DNA of 64,000 nt from Micrasema longulum (Eukaryota; Arthropoda; Insecta; Trichoptera; Brachycentridae), in the NCBI GenBank assembly GCA_022494885.1, contig JAGVSM010003675.1, forward strand, positions 248,001 to 312,000, in the 5' to 3' direction. The notes beneath the pieces are model-generated. The model made no database searches. It saw only the letters and a program-made list of their open reading frames with translations, and was not told where the DNA came from. The position numbers and the translations under genes are program-made. This document shows, piece after piece, positions 21,785 through 31,009 of this stretch. The first letter of the stretch is position 1. Each line of letters opens with the position of its first letter.

Positions 21785-21975
21785 TCGGATCGTGATCCTG
21801 TGGCTAGTGTCTCGGACTCGCGGCTCAAAGGTCCGTGCTTCGAATCCCACTCTATCCCAACTTGATTCCCATTTTCTAATAGTGAGTTATTTACAACTCG
21901 TGGAAAATGGCCCTCAAAATGCAATATTTGGGTAAATCATAAGAACGCAAATATTTATTTTTTTACAAAAAAAAA
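21785..21975 (+). mobile_element. SINE-3
   Basis: tRNA-like head: cctgtggctagtgtctcgga, ggtccgtgcttcgaatccca. The body is ttctaatagtgagttatttac, then ggaaaatgg and ataagaacgcaaat. Matches 48335-48515 (+) and 22938-23070 (-). Confidence 0.7.
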
Positions 21976-22278
21976 GGTTTTTACAAAAAAGTCTGATTTT
22001 TTAGTTATAAGTATTTTATCGGACGTGCGATACATCCTATTCTCCATGCATCATTAAGGGAATGATGTTTTTTTTTAAATTTATTCATTAATTTATAATA
22101 ACAATTCTTTACAGATTTACGTGCCCGTGTTAATCCATTGATATATAATATGGATACACTAGATGCAGCACTGAACACACGTCTTGTGTTCCATTCAACC
22201 TAAGTTCCGGAACCTAACTTGTAGTCAGTGCACTGAGTATATAATGATTTTATTATGATTATGATTTGTATAGTTTTG

Positions 22279-22552
22279 TCAGCCTCGTGGCATAATGGTC
22301 AGGGCATTTGCCTTCCATGCAAGACGTCTCGGGTTCGAACCCGAAAATCCGGAAATCGATTTCCGACATTATTGATATGAAATATTTATTAAAAATGGTG
22401 TTTTCTCACTAGAATATTTTAAAGTCCCTGGACTGGTATCTGAAGCGTAAGACTGAACATCTAATCTTCATGTAACAAAAAATACGCTGCAATTGGCGAG
22501 TCAATGCAGTGCCCCATGAACCGTTAGGTGCGGAAAGGGAATTATGATGATT
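22279..22552 (+). mobile_element. SINE-2, full-length copy
   Basis: Head cctcgtggcataatggtcag with B box gggttcgaacccg. The body includes gtccctggactggtatctga and gacatctaatcttcatg-like blocks. The end is gttaggtgcggaaagggaat plus a gatgatt tail. Best plus-strand reference copy in the window. Confidence 0.85.
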
Positions 22553-22599
22553 GAATAATGATTATATTAAAGTTATGCAAAGTAACAAATTTCTTATCA

Positions 22600-22740
22600 T
22601 TATTTCCATATCCGCATTTACCGAATGGTGAATAGGGTACTGTATTGATACTCTGAATGCAGCTTTGGTTCCTCGATAGTAACTTTATAAATAAATGCTA
22701 GATCAGTCTTACGCTTCAGATATTCTTAAGTCATTCCATA
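22600..22740 (-). mobile_element. Degenerate SINE-2, tail-to-tail with the previous copy
   Basis: Reversed end and body: tccgcatttaccgaatggtg, agggtactgtattgatac and cagtcttacgcttcag. The head is missing. Confidence 0.55.
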
Positions 22741-22937
22741 TCCATGATATACTGCGAAGGTAGGAAATTTTATTTAAGCAAGGAACTATATTCCCAATCT
22801 TAAGAGTATATAATGCTATAAGTTCCCAATAGCCTATAAGCTTTGTAGTATAGCTTCCACATAAGAGGTTTTCTGAAGATATACAGCATGGCTAGATGAA
22901 AAGTTAGCGTTATATTTTATTCTATCTTTTTTTAGAA

Positions 22938-23070
22938 ATAAGTATTTGCGTTCTTATAATTTAAGTTACCATTTTCAACGAGTTTACTTTGAGAAAATGG
23001 AAATCAAGTTGGGGTAAAGTATCTAATCCTTGTGTCTGCGATACTAGCCATGGGATCACAACACGATTTT
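22938..23070 (-). mobile_element. SINE-3, degenerate reverse copy
   Basis: Shows gtatttgcgttcttataatt, then ttttcaacgagtt and gatactagccatgggatcac, the reverse complement of SINE-3 body and head. Confidence 0.6.
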
Positions 23071-23539
23071 TAAATACCTCATATTATTAATGTACAAGTA
23101 AAAAATTAAACGAAATATTACCAATCTACTAAAATAAACTAAATTACCCTTTTCAAAATAAAAAGACGACTTAAACCCCGAGATTTAAGGGCCAATTCTC
23201 TCAAAGCATTTACCGACAAATTAAAGCAGGATATTTATTTTCAAACTGGCCATGTGCGTTCATATTACACTACACATCAATAAAACTGCAAGAAGAACCA
23301 CGGCACTTTATTGAAAAGTCAAACGCTATACACTGCAGACATCATACGTAAACATTTTTAAACTGGCATTTTCGTGAAGAAGTATCCAGTCAACTTAATT
23401 TTGTTTAACCTTTAAACAAGTACGCTTTTTAAGATGTGTTTATTTTAATGTATGAAATTTCAGTTATTTAAAAAAAAATTCAAACACCGAATAAAATAAT
23501 TGAATCATAAGTACATAATATATTATTTTATTCAACTTG

Positions 23540-24915
23540 TTTATTTGATTCCTTTAATACTAAGCGTAAAATTGCAAATCTGCATGTAAAAATCAAACTC
23601 TTTTGAATTAAAAATTGCATATTGAATTAATTGAAATACTGTCGCATATTATCTTTATATTTTTGCCATTTTATTGGTAGCTGATTGAGGCCTATGCTGT
23701 AAAGTCCTATGGATGGGAGTCGACAAATCTATGAGGCATTTTTCACTGCCTCTTCGGAGCTAATTTTATTCTATTATAAAAAGTTATCCTAATTTTGATT
23801 AACATAGTAATCATTTAAAGCAAGTTCCGGCGAGTACGGTGGATGACGGAGTCTCCAGCTTCAGCTCTTGTAGCCAAGAGACCGTCTGCCGTGAAGTGTG
23901 AAGAGCGGTTGACCAGCTTTAGTTGTTTTACTGCGAGCTTCTTCATCATTGTTCTCGAGGAGAACTTGACTTTTCGTCTTTCAGTAGAAATTGGAAAGAA
24001 AACTCAGTTTCAATTCATGCATTCTATATATGAGTAAATATGTGGGTACTACTTGCAAACCCGGAAAAATCCAAAATCTAAAAAAATTGTCATTCATTAA
24101 TTGAAACTTCGGAATATATTTTTTACAATAATTATAACATTATCAGTTAAAAATATGACTTTATTTGTAAGAACTTGACTTTTAAATTATCGGGTTTGTT
24201 GCAAACATGACAACCTCTACTTGAGTATTGTAAAATTGGAATGAATAAAATAAAATTTATTATTTCACTACTGTTTCTTGACATAATCATGCTTATGTCA
24301 TCACTGCTTACGTATAAAATATTTACTGATTATAATAAAAAGTTTAAGTAAAAAAAAAAAATAACGTTAAGTATTCTATCAGTTTTTTGTGATTTGCTCA
24401 AAATAAAGAAAAATGGATTTTGCCGGGTTTGTAAATCGCACCCTCATATATAAATGTATAGATCGTATTATCAGCGCTATAATTTTTTTTTAAGTTTCGT
24501 ATTTCTGAAATCTGCGTGTGATGTCAGAGGTTGTTCTCTGTTAGTTGTTCTGATTGGTTCGTTTACGGTAAGCCAACTGGATATCCTTCACAGCTCTCAT
24601 ATTATTGGTTGGTTCATATGAACCACAGACGTCAATCAAAGTAATGCGTTTTTATTTTTAAATATAAAAAATGAAAATTGTACATTTTCAAGAAACTTTG
24701 CTTTACAATTTAGTGCTCTAATTTTTACCGCGCACAAGAAAACATTTTTGTTTCCAATTTCCCGTAGGGAGGAAGTTCCTCATTGAAAGTTGCACCTAGA
24801 TCGTTTGAGATGGGTCTGCTTCAAGTATTACTTTCAATACATTATCTTCTACCTCAGTCTCGTGTCTTCCGCGGGGTTCATTGATGAAGTCTTTTGACTT
24901 TTGTTCTGTGGAACT
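23540..24915 (-). mobile_element. Decayed mariner transposon with insert
   Basis: Minus strand, right to left. An N-terminal DNA-binding segment at about 24900-24780 reads NEPRGR, ETEVEDNVLKVILEADPSQT, the EDxxRxGRP ... LxxIIEADPxxT pattern of mariner transposases. A C-terminal catalytic segment at about 23870-23660 reads RHPPYSPELA, then SEEAVKNAS and RFVDSHP. HPPYSPDLAPxD carries the second aspartate of the catalytic triad in intact mariners. The order and spacing fit one full element of about 1.3 kb. Many stops are present and the middle is missing or replaced. Confidence 0.7.
24053..24445. repeat. TIR element inside the mariner
   Basis: Ends are inverted: gcaaacccggaaaaatccaa at 24055 and, reversed, tacaaacccggcaaaatcca near 24440. 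No coding potential. About 390 bp. Target duplication unclear. It sits where the mariner middle should be. Confidence 0.5.
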
Positions 24916-25544
24916 AATTTATTCATAATTGCCATACATCATAACAATTAAATAAAATTCATGAAGGAAAAGCTTTTGAAATTATTTGCCTTTAATAAAA
25001 TAAAAAAAATCAAAAATATAAGTCTCTGCGTTGAAAATTTAAATATTACTAAACTTCTGAGAGTAAAACAAATATTCCCACAGCTTTCGTCCATAAAATC
25101 AAAGTAGCGAACAATACAAAAAGGGCGGTTTGTTATCAGCTTTCCGAATCTTCTGTTCGACATTCAAATTGAAATCCTGCGCAGTGGTTGGCCATGCGCA
25201 TCAGGTGCGCGCGCAGCTTCCGACAGTAACTTCCTGCCATACGCATGCTCCTACCATCGACCGGTACCTTTAGACATTAAAAAGGAATTAAATCAAAAGC
25301 TCAGTGTTTACAGAGGCTTATATACAACCTGATTTGATCGGATGGTTAGACCTAATTTGGTCAGGCTTAAACCTTAATCAATGTTAAACTGTCACATTAA
25401 AATAAGAATACATTTTATTATATATCTACAGATAACTTTACCAAGTATTCTACGAAAAAACTCTTTGAATTATATAATTCATTTTATTTTGATTGTGAAA
25501 CCAACGTATGCCAAACAATTATTCATTAAAAAATTCCTTCTGGA

Positions 25545-25848
25545 TTTGGGTCCGGAGAACTGCCTTGCGGTGGTCACCCACTTAAACAGTTGTCTATTTA
25601 AACTCGGAATTATTGTAGCATGTCTGCCATTTATAATTTATGTTTATATCCATACAGTGTTTTGATTATCATATAAAACATTGTCCTATATGTATATGGG
25701 TATTTGTGCGGATGTTGGAGGACCGGCAGCTGGCCGGTGTAGAGGAGCCAAATAGCCCGCGACGCACAGTGTTCGGAAAGCTGAAATTACGGGATCACTT
25801 TGTGTTTTCTAACAAAAATCCTTGGGATAAAGGTTTTTGTTTCCACTA
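25545..25848 (+). other. Coding-like patches of unknown origin
   Basis: LDLGPENCLAVVTHLNSC (about 25537-25592) and LEDRQLAGVEEPNS, RRTVFGKLKLRDHFVFSN (about 25710-25820) have balanced, non-repetitive composition unlike their surroundings. I cannot assign either to a family. They could be an old host exon or unrecognised transposon coding sequence. The second ends at a stop against the antisense RTE tail. Confidence 0.25.
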
Positions 25849-25911
25849 ATCTATTACTACTACCATTACGCCGTTTCGTGACTGGGGTAGGCAGAGAGGA
25901 TGGAACGCCGA
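25849..25911 (-). mobile_element. LINE-A (RTE-like) 3' tail
   Basis: Reversed it reads catcctctctgcctacccca, then cgaaacggcgtaatggtagt and agtaatag. It matches the 3' terminus of the copy at 58437-58836, which ends in (tag) repeats. Confidence 0.6.
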
Positions 25912-25979
25912 AATTATGATACCGGGAATAAAAATAATTTGATGATATGATCTTAATGTTGTAAACAATATAATATTTA

Positions 25980-26590
25980 ATAAAATAAATAAAACAACTT
26001 TGTTTTTGACCACTATTTTTTTATTTTCCACCGACCGGTTTCGAAGCAAACAAGCTTCTTCGTCAAGGTTTACGTAACTAATGAATTGATTTCTTTTTTA
26101 TTTTTATCATGTTCACTAAATACTACACGTGGACCCAATGAATCAAGTCGTTTTTTTCCTTACACGGGTGGTAATTAAAGTTAGACAGGAGAGGACTGAA
26201 AAAAATATTGTTTATTTGGTTACTAGTTATTGTTTTTTTATTTTGAATCACTTTTTTAATTTCTAAGAATTTTAAGTTTTCTAATTTTAATAATTTATTT
26301 TCAATATGAAGTACTTTTAATCCCGTGTCTTTATTGAAGTTATGATTATTTTCTATCAGATGATTTGCGAATTCAGAAAAATTTATTATTATTTAAGCAT
26401 CTTAAGTGTTCTTTTACTCTTATATTAAAGTTTCTTTTAGTTTTTCCAATGTAGATTTAATTGCAATCATTACAATTTAATTGGTAAATTCCAGATATAT
26501 TATATTTATGGGCTTTGTTTTTGTGATTTTTAACAATGTTCCTATCGTATTAGTTGTGTAGAAAGCCGGTTTAATGTTTATGGTTTTAAT
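25980..26590 (-). mobile_element. Penelope-like element: GIY-YIG endonuclease end
   Basis: Minus-strand frames give YNISGIYQLNCNDCN, IYIGKTKRNFNIRVKEHL, EFANHLIENNHNFNK and LKVLHIENKLLKLENLKFLE. GIYxLxCxxC, then YIGxTxRxxxxRxxEH and HLxxxxH are the landmarks of the GIY-YIG nuclease at the C-terminus of Penelope-like retroelements. Catalytic-region Tyr and Arg positions are retained. One stop falls just before IYIGKT and a frameshift near 26390 breaks it. The 3' region to about 25980 carries a ttgacgaagaagcttg and gaaaccggtcggtgg block typical of such elements. Confidence 0.7.
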
Positions 26591-26637
26591 TTGTTTTTTT
26601 TAAAAGTAAAATAACAAAATATTTTTTATTATACAGT

Positions 26638-26749
26638 ATGGTTGATAAACGAGAAATATAACCTAATTAGTAGCGACAAGGTAGTCGTTGTCTAATTCAG
26701 TCTAATTAATGTTGTCCGCTAGAGTGCTAGCGACTTTATCGTCAACCAT
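26638..26749. repeat. Very short inverted-repeat element (about 112 bp)
   Basis: Left end atggttgataaa and right end, inverted, atggttgacgataaa flank about 85 bp of unique sequence. It lies just downstream of the candidate gene's last coding-like block. Confidence 0.35.
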
Positions 26750-26870
26750 CATTTTTACTAACAAATGATTGATCTATAGGCTTTTTCATCAACATTTGTA
26801 ACAGTTGGTGTTCGTGTAGAAATTTGACTCTCGACGTGTTTATTTTATTTTATATTAACTTTTTGGCTTC

Positions 26871-27179
26871 CTATAATGTGTTGGATGCAGAGTGGAGAAT
26901 TCTGCTATATTGTAACTTTTTACTTTCAATATTTGCAGTCATTTGCAGCGGGACGACTGCAGTCATCAAAACATCACTATCTACTGAATTAGTGATGGAA
27001 CTCCCGTAAAAAAATTGCTTATATTATGTTGAATGGCCAGAGCTGCCATCGAAATCTCACTAAATAGCAGGAGTTACAACTGTTGTAGGTAATGAAGCTA
27101 CAGGTGTTATGGTATCTGACCAGTGCTGCTGCTCGTCAGCGGATGTTGTTATGACTCTTAACAGAGCTATTATTTGTAT
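26871..27179 (-). pseudogene. Exon-like blocks downstream of the candidate gene
   Basis: Block 1 (27179-27060) is open for 39 codons, starting IQIIALLRVITTSADEQQHW and ending TVVTPAI at a stop. Block 2 (about 27020-26871) reads SSITNSVDSDVLMTAVVPLQ, MTANIESKKLQYSRIL and HSASNTL, then a stop. Both are in the same frame, separated by about 60 bp containing three stops, compatible with a short intron or with decay. Composition looks coding, but I recognise no domain. They may be further exons of the gene at 27446-27880. A SINE at 27184 has displaced the natural acceptor of block 1. Confidence 0.35.
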
Positions 27180-27183
27180 CTAT

Positions 27184-27367
27184 GGCGGCCTCCGTGGTGT
27201 AGTAGTCAAAATGCTTGACTCACACACGGAAGGTTCCGGGTTCGATTCCCGGAGAGAACACAAAAATTTATATGTGATTTTTCTCAAGCCTGGGTGTTCT
27301 GTGATGTAATTCACCACTGTAATTGGGTCTCTTGGCCTGTTGTGGTGCAAAAAAAAATGCAAATGCA
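27184..27367 (+). mobile_element. SINE-1 inserted at a probable splice acceptor
   Basis: Full-length copy from gcggcctccgtggtgtagta to a tail of aaatgc units. Flanks share ttgtatct (left ttgtatctatg, right ttgtatctgg), a probable target duplication. Removing the insert restores, on the minus strand, ctttttaaccag followed by the open block ATA CAA ATA, a good acceptor in the right phase. Confidence 0.8.
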
Positions 27368-27445
27368 TAAGTTGTATCTGGTTAAAAAGTAATCTTTTCG
27401 GAAAGAAGCTTTCTTGTATTGCATCTGGAAGTTAGTTGAAAATAA

Positions 27446-27880
27446 TTAAACCTTGTGCATTACATTGTTTTCAGATGGGTCAGGTACCGTCAAACAGTTG
27501 AGTTGTCCTATGCGTTGTCGAACATCATTAGTATTAGCTTGAGCGACAAGTTTGTTCTCCCATAGAAAATCAATCAATTGTTTGCGACTGAATCTCGCAA
27601 GACATGCGCCTGGGAAAAAAATAATAAATAAAGATAACTTTATACGAGTTTTCCAACTACAGCATGGTATTTCTGTAAAGGTACATAAATGTACTAACTA
27701 ATATCAAATAAAAATTGGAGTGAAACAAATCGTCATTTTTTTAATGGTCCATTCAATAATGCCTTACTTGCAAAAAAAAATCAGTTTATGATGGCTTATT
27801 TAAAAAATCAACATAAATTAAAGGGGCAACATTTTAACATAAAAATTACATTAATACATACCTGAAGAATTAATCATCAT
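27446..27880 (-). CDS. Candidate two-exon gene, small unknown protein
   Basis: Join of exon 1 (27880-27862, ATGATGATTAATTCTTCAG) and exon 2 (27609-27446). The intron of 252 bp has a strong donor (CAG then GTATGT) and an acceptor with a pyrimidine tract (tttttttcccag). Phases agree: exon 1 leaves one base and exon 2 continues as GGC GCA TGT. The spliced frame is 60 codons plus TAA: MMINSSGACLARFSRKQ, then LIDFLWENKLVAQANT and RQRIGQLNCLTVPDPSENN. I recognise no domain, signal peptide or membrane segment. The start is chosen by the AAAATG context and by the core promoter 90 bases upstream. No AATAAA follows the TAA closely, so exon 2 may instead splice onward (weak donors at 27487, 27460 and 27451, all phase 0) to the blocks at 26871-27179. 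What is seen: signals and open frame. What is inferred: that it is transcribed. Confidence 0.45.
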
Positions 27881-27938
27881 TTTAACGGCAAATTTTTAAA
27901 ATTCTGATTCGAAAATACTGTAAAAACACAATAAAACT

Positions 27939-28001
27939 TAACCATTCGTCAGCTACGTAAACACGCGACTGAATCACTACACTTAAAAGCTCCTCTTTAT
28001 G
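27939..28001 (-). promoter_or_regulatory. Core promoter: TATA-like box, initiator and DPE
   Basis: Minus strand: CATAAAG at 28001-27995 begins at -31. The arthropod initiator ATTCAGTC has its A (+1) at 27970. GGTTA at 27943-27939 occupies exactly +28 to +32 and fits the DPE consensus RGWYV. Three independent core elements at canonical spacing, upstream of a spliced open frame, make chance less likely. The 90-base leader contains an upstream ORF. Confidence 0.5.
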
Positions 28002-28217
28002 AGAGTAATTAGTGCCTTATCCATAAACGACATTTTCTCATAATTTGCATTTGGTCTCATCAACTATCTAGCTTACATATTAACGTGTTTAATTTAAAAT
28101 CTAAGAGATGACGTTTTTGGCTTAGGTGAGCTCCTAATAATAACAGCAATCCGAACACTGTGCGACGCGACGGTTGCATGCTTCTCGGCTCAATATCTGC
28201 ACAGTACCCTTGTATAT

Positions 28218-28822
28218 TATTTTATTTATTTATTTTTCACGCCCATAAGGCTTTTACATACATGAAAGTTTTATAAAATATGAGTATATAAACAACATTA
28301 AATTTAAAAAATACAATATACAGCAACAAAAGATAGAACAGTGTTTAGAAGTAAAGTTGATATAAAAAAAAGAAGATGAGCATATAAACAACATAAGTTA
28401 AAAAAGATACAATATAAAGCGATAAAATATAGAACTGTGTTTAGAAGTTAAGTTGGTTTTTAAAAAAAATATATATAAATAATAATATTTTTCATTTTTT
28501 TAATTTTTTAATAAGCTAAATAAATCCAGTTAAAGGTTTAAATCAGTTAGATACATAATGTTATAAAATACAATATGAACAGAATATTAAGTTCTATTTG
28601 ATACGGAACATATACATTGATATTTAAAATTTCCAAGACTCACGTTAAAGACATCGATGTTGTTAGCATATTTGTTCGCGAGTACATGCATCCGCATTAC
28701 TGGTGAATTCGCGCTGTAATTGGTCGATGATGGACCGCAGTAGAACAGAGTATTACATCGGGTAACTCGACCAGGCACTCGCACATTAATCAAATTTATA
28801 AGTTCGCAACAATCGGACATTG
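28218..28822 (-). mobile_element. LINE-B C-terminus and 3' UTR
   Basis: Minus-strand frame 28820-28587 reads DCCELINLINVRVPGRVTR, LFYCGPSSTNYSANSPVMRM and NIDVFNVSLGNFK, then a stop. This is the P-xR-xxR-xxxLF ... TNY-xx-NSP ... N-xx-DIF end of jockey/CR1-like proteins. The 3' UTR holds an imperfect internal duplication (about 28280-28362 and 28378-28456). It ends, reversed, with agccttatgggcgtg and an AAATAAATAAATA tail. Sister copies: 36783-37440 and 62826-63724, both minus. Confidence 0.7.
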
Positions 28823-29059
28823 ATATTATATTACTATTATTATGATTTTGTTTGCTATTATTTTTATTAATTTTACTTTTTATTCATATTTGTATGTGTA
28901 CATCTATGCACACATTTATGTGTGCATATGTAAGCGCATATATTATTATACATATTAACTACGGTAACCCGAACATAATATAAAAAATACTGTACATGAA
29001 TGCCTCGACACGGGTTATGCCCAGTGAGGTGATCATACAGAAAATAAATAAATAAACGT

Positions 29060-29689
29060 TTCATGTGGAATGAATAAATAAGTGCGTAACATAAATAAGA
29101 ATCTTAGAATAAAGATGTTCTCGTAGCACCCGAAAAACTGATCTTAGGCGTATATTTTCACGAAATTAATGATGGTGGCAATATCTCAAAAACTGAAGGT
29201 TTTTACTGAGATTATAATACATGCATTTATTATGATGTGTCATTTATTTACGACAACAGTAAACTGGCATATCAGCCCTTGAAGGGAATACGCTGAGTTT
29301 TGGAATTCCCCGTATGGCTATGGAATAAATGTATATACCTGTGCACGGAATAAAAAAGACAATAAATACAAAATGAATACGTATACAATAAAACTTCACA
29401 GCATGTATTTGAATATCCCTTTTAATTTCCCAGGCCCATGATTTTGCATTCGGTTTGCAATCTGCAAATGTATTTGTATCTATTTATGTGCATTGTGTTT
29501 GTTGATACGAATGTGTAATTTCTATTTGGCATTAACGTCAAAACATTTACAAATCTCTGTCTATTCTTAACTCAATCCTAATATCTGAAATCGAATTTCT
29601 CATTTGCGAAATAACTTATAGTTCTACACAGGAAATGGGTCACGAAAACTTAGTTAAGCTTATAAAATCAGATTACTAGGAAAGAGTAA
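29060..29689. other. No gene recognised
   Basis: AT-rich sequence between LINE-B and LINE-I. The upstream part of LINE-I may begin here, but I see no convincing frame. Confidence 0.3.
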
Positions 29690-30620
29690 TATGAGAGTTA
29701 ATAAGTTTATTTTGAAACAAAAATCATGCCTTTAGCATGCTTTCCTATTTCGAGATAACTGACACTATCATTAATACTACTCTCGACTCAATGCACAGTA
29801 ACATAAAGCCAGCTTTCATTGGAGACATCCATCAGTACAGTACTCGATCAAAAAACAATATATATATTGGATCTGTGAAGTCTACGAAGTTTGGTACTAG
29901 ATCTTTACAATACATAGGTTTCAAGGAATTTAATAAATTGCCACAAAAATTTAAAGTACCTATTTCAAAATATAGAAACAGGACGTGCGAATTGAAGAAT
30001 TATTTTTTCCAGAAGTACTTTGAATAAATAATGTTAGTTTATAGAGAATGCGCATGCATCTTGAACATATACCTTTTAATATTTCACCGTTTTTGCTTGT
30101 ATATGTAATTTTTTAATACTATTTAAATGTTATTTGTGTTTTTTTCTTTTTATATACTTTTTTTGGCTTGTATACATAATTTCAATTTTTTCAACGTTTT
30201 TGATAAAAAAAATTAACCTGTATTGGGTGTGCGCATATTTTTGTTAATTAAAAAAAATGATTTTATTTTGTACTAGTTCAGTATGTATATATACATACAT
30301 GTAATTTTTAAACTTTTTCAATTTTCTTTCCCAGATTGCATAGTGTAAACATTATTTTGAATTTATTTCCATGCCTAGTACTCTGTTTATTTTGTTATTT
30401 TCAAGTATTTATCATACCTTTTTTAATTTGTAGTATATCATAATTTTAATTTTTCTGCTTTTGTAAATAATATTATAGTTTAAAATTTAAAAACGTCTTT
30501 AAAAAATTGTTATCTGTATGTCCCTAAATGAGTATTTTTTTTTTTAAAACTCCTTGGGAATATTGTATATAATTATGTATAATATGTTTTCAATATAATA
30601 AAAAAATAAAAAAAAATATA
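29690..30620 (+). mobile_element. LINE-I C-terminus and 3' UTR
   Basis: The frame 29737-30027 encodes HQYSTRSKNNIYIGSVKST, then FGTRSLQYIGFKEFNKLPQ and LKNYFFQKYFE with a stop. HxYxTRxKxN ... FGxRSxxYxGxxxxNxLP ... LKxYFL is the standard terminal pattern of CR1/jockey-like ORF2 proteins. The 3' UTR runs to a poly(A)-like tail at about 30600-30620. 5'-truncated. Confidence 0.7.
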
Positions 30621-30645
30621 ATTATAAGACCGCACCTAAAATGTT

Positions 30646-30956
30646 TATTTTTTTAGTTTTTGAAAAAAGGTTAACTCATTACGAAAAAACGAATATTTTA
30701 TAAAATATCGCAAACCCTATGAGACCAAAAGCCCGAAAGTGGAAGGATACATTATATTATTAAGAAATACCTAAAAAAAATATGACACAATGATGATTGA
30801 TTGATGATGATTGTGTCATATTTTTTTTTAGGTATTTCTTAATAATATAATGTATCCTTCCACTTTCGGGCTTTTGGTCTCATAGGGTTAGCGATATTTT
30901 ATAAAATATTCGTTTTTTCGTAATGAGTTAACCTTTTTTCAAAAACTAAAAAAATA
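30646..30956. repeat. Near-perfect 145-bp inverted repeat (palindrome)
   Basis: Arms 30646-30790 and 30811-30956 are reverse complements with one substitution (gcaaacc versus gctaacc) and one base difference in an A/T run. The loop is tgatgattgattgatgatga. No frame is preserved. It sits just after the LINE-I tail. It could be a foldback element, a gene-like hairpin source of small RNA, or an assembly fold-back artefact. Confidence 0.9.
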
Positions 30957-31009
30957 ATCATCAGTTTTATATCACCATCTGGAAAACAAACACTTATATG
31001 TGCGCATCA

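Noticed and set aside
22279..22350. tRNA gene with B box gggttcgaacccg
   Set aside because: It is the head of SINE-2. The 3' side lacks a complementary acceptor strand and the element repeats throughout the window.
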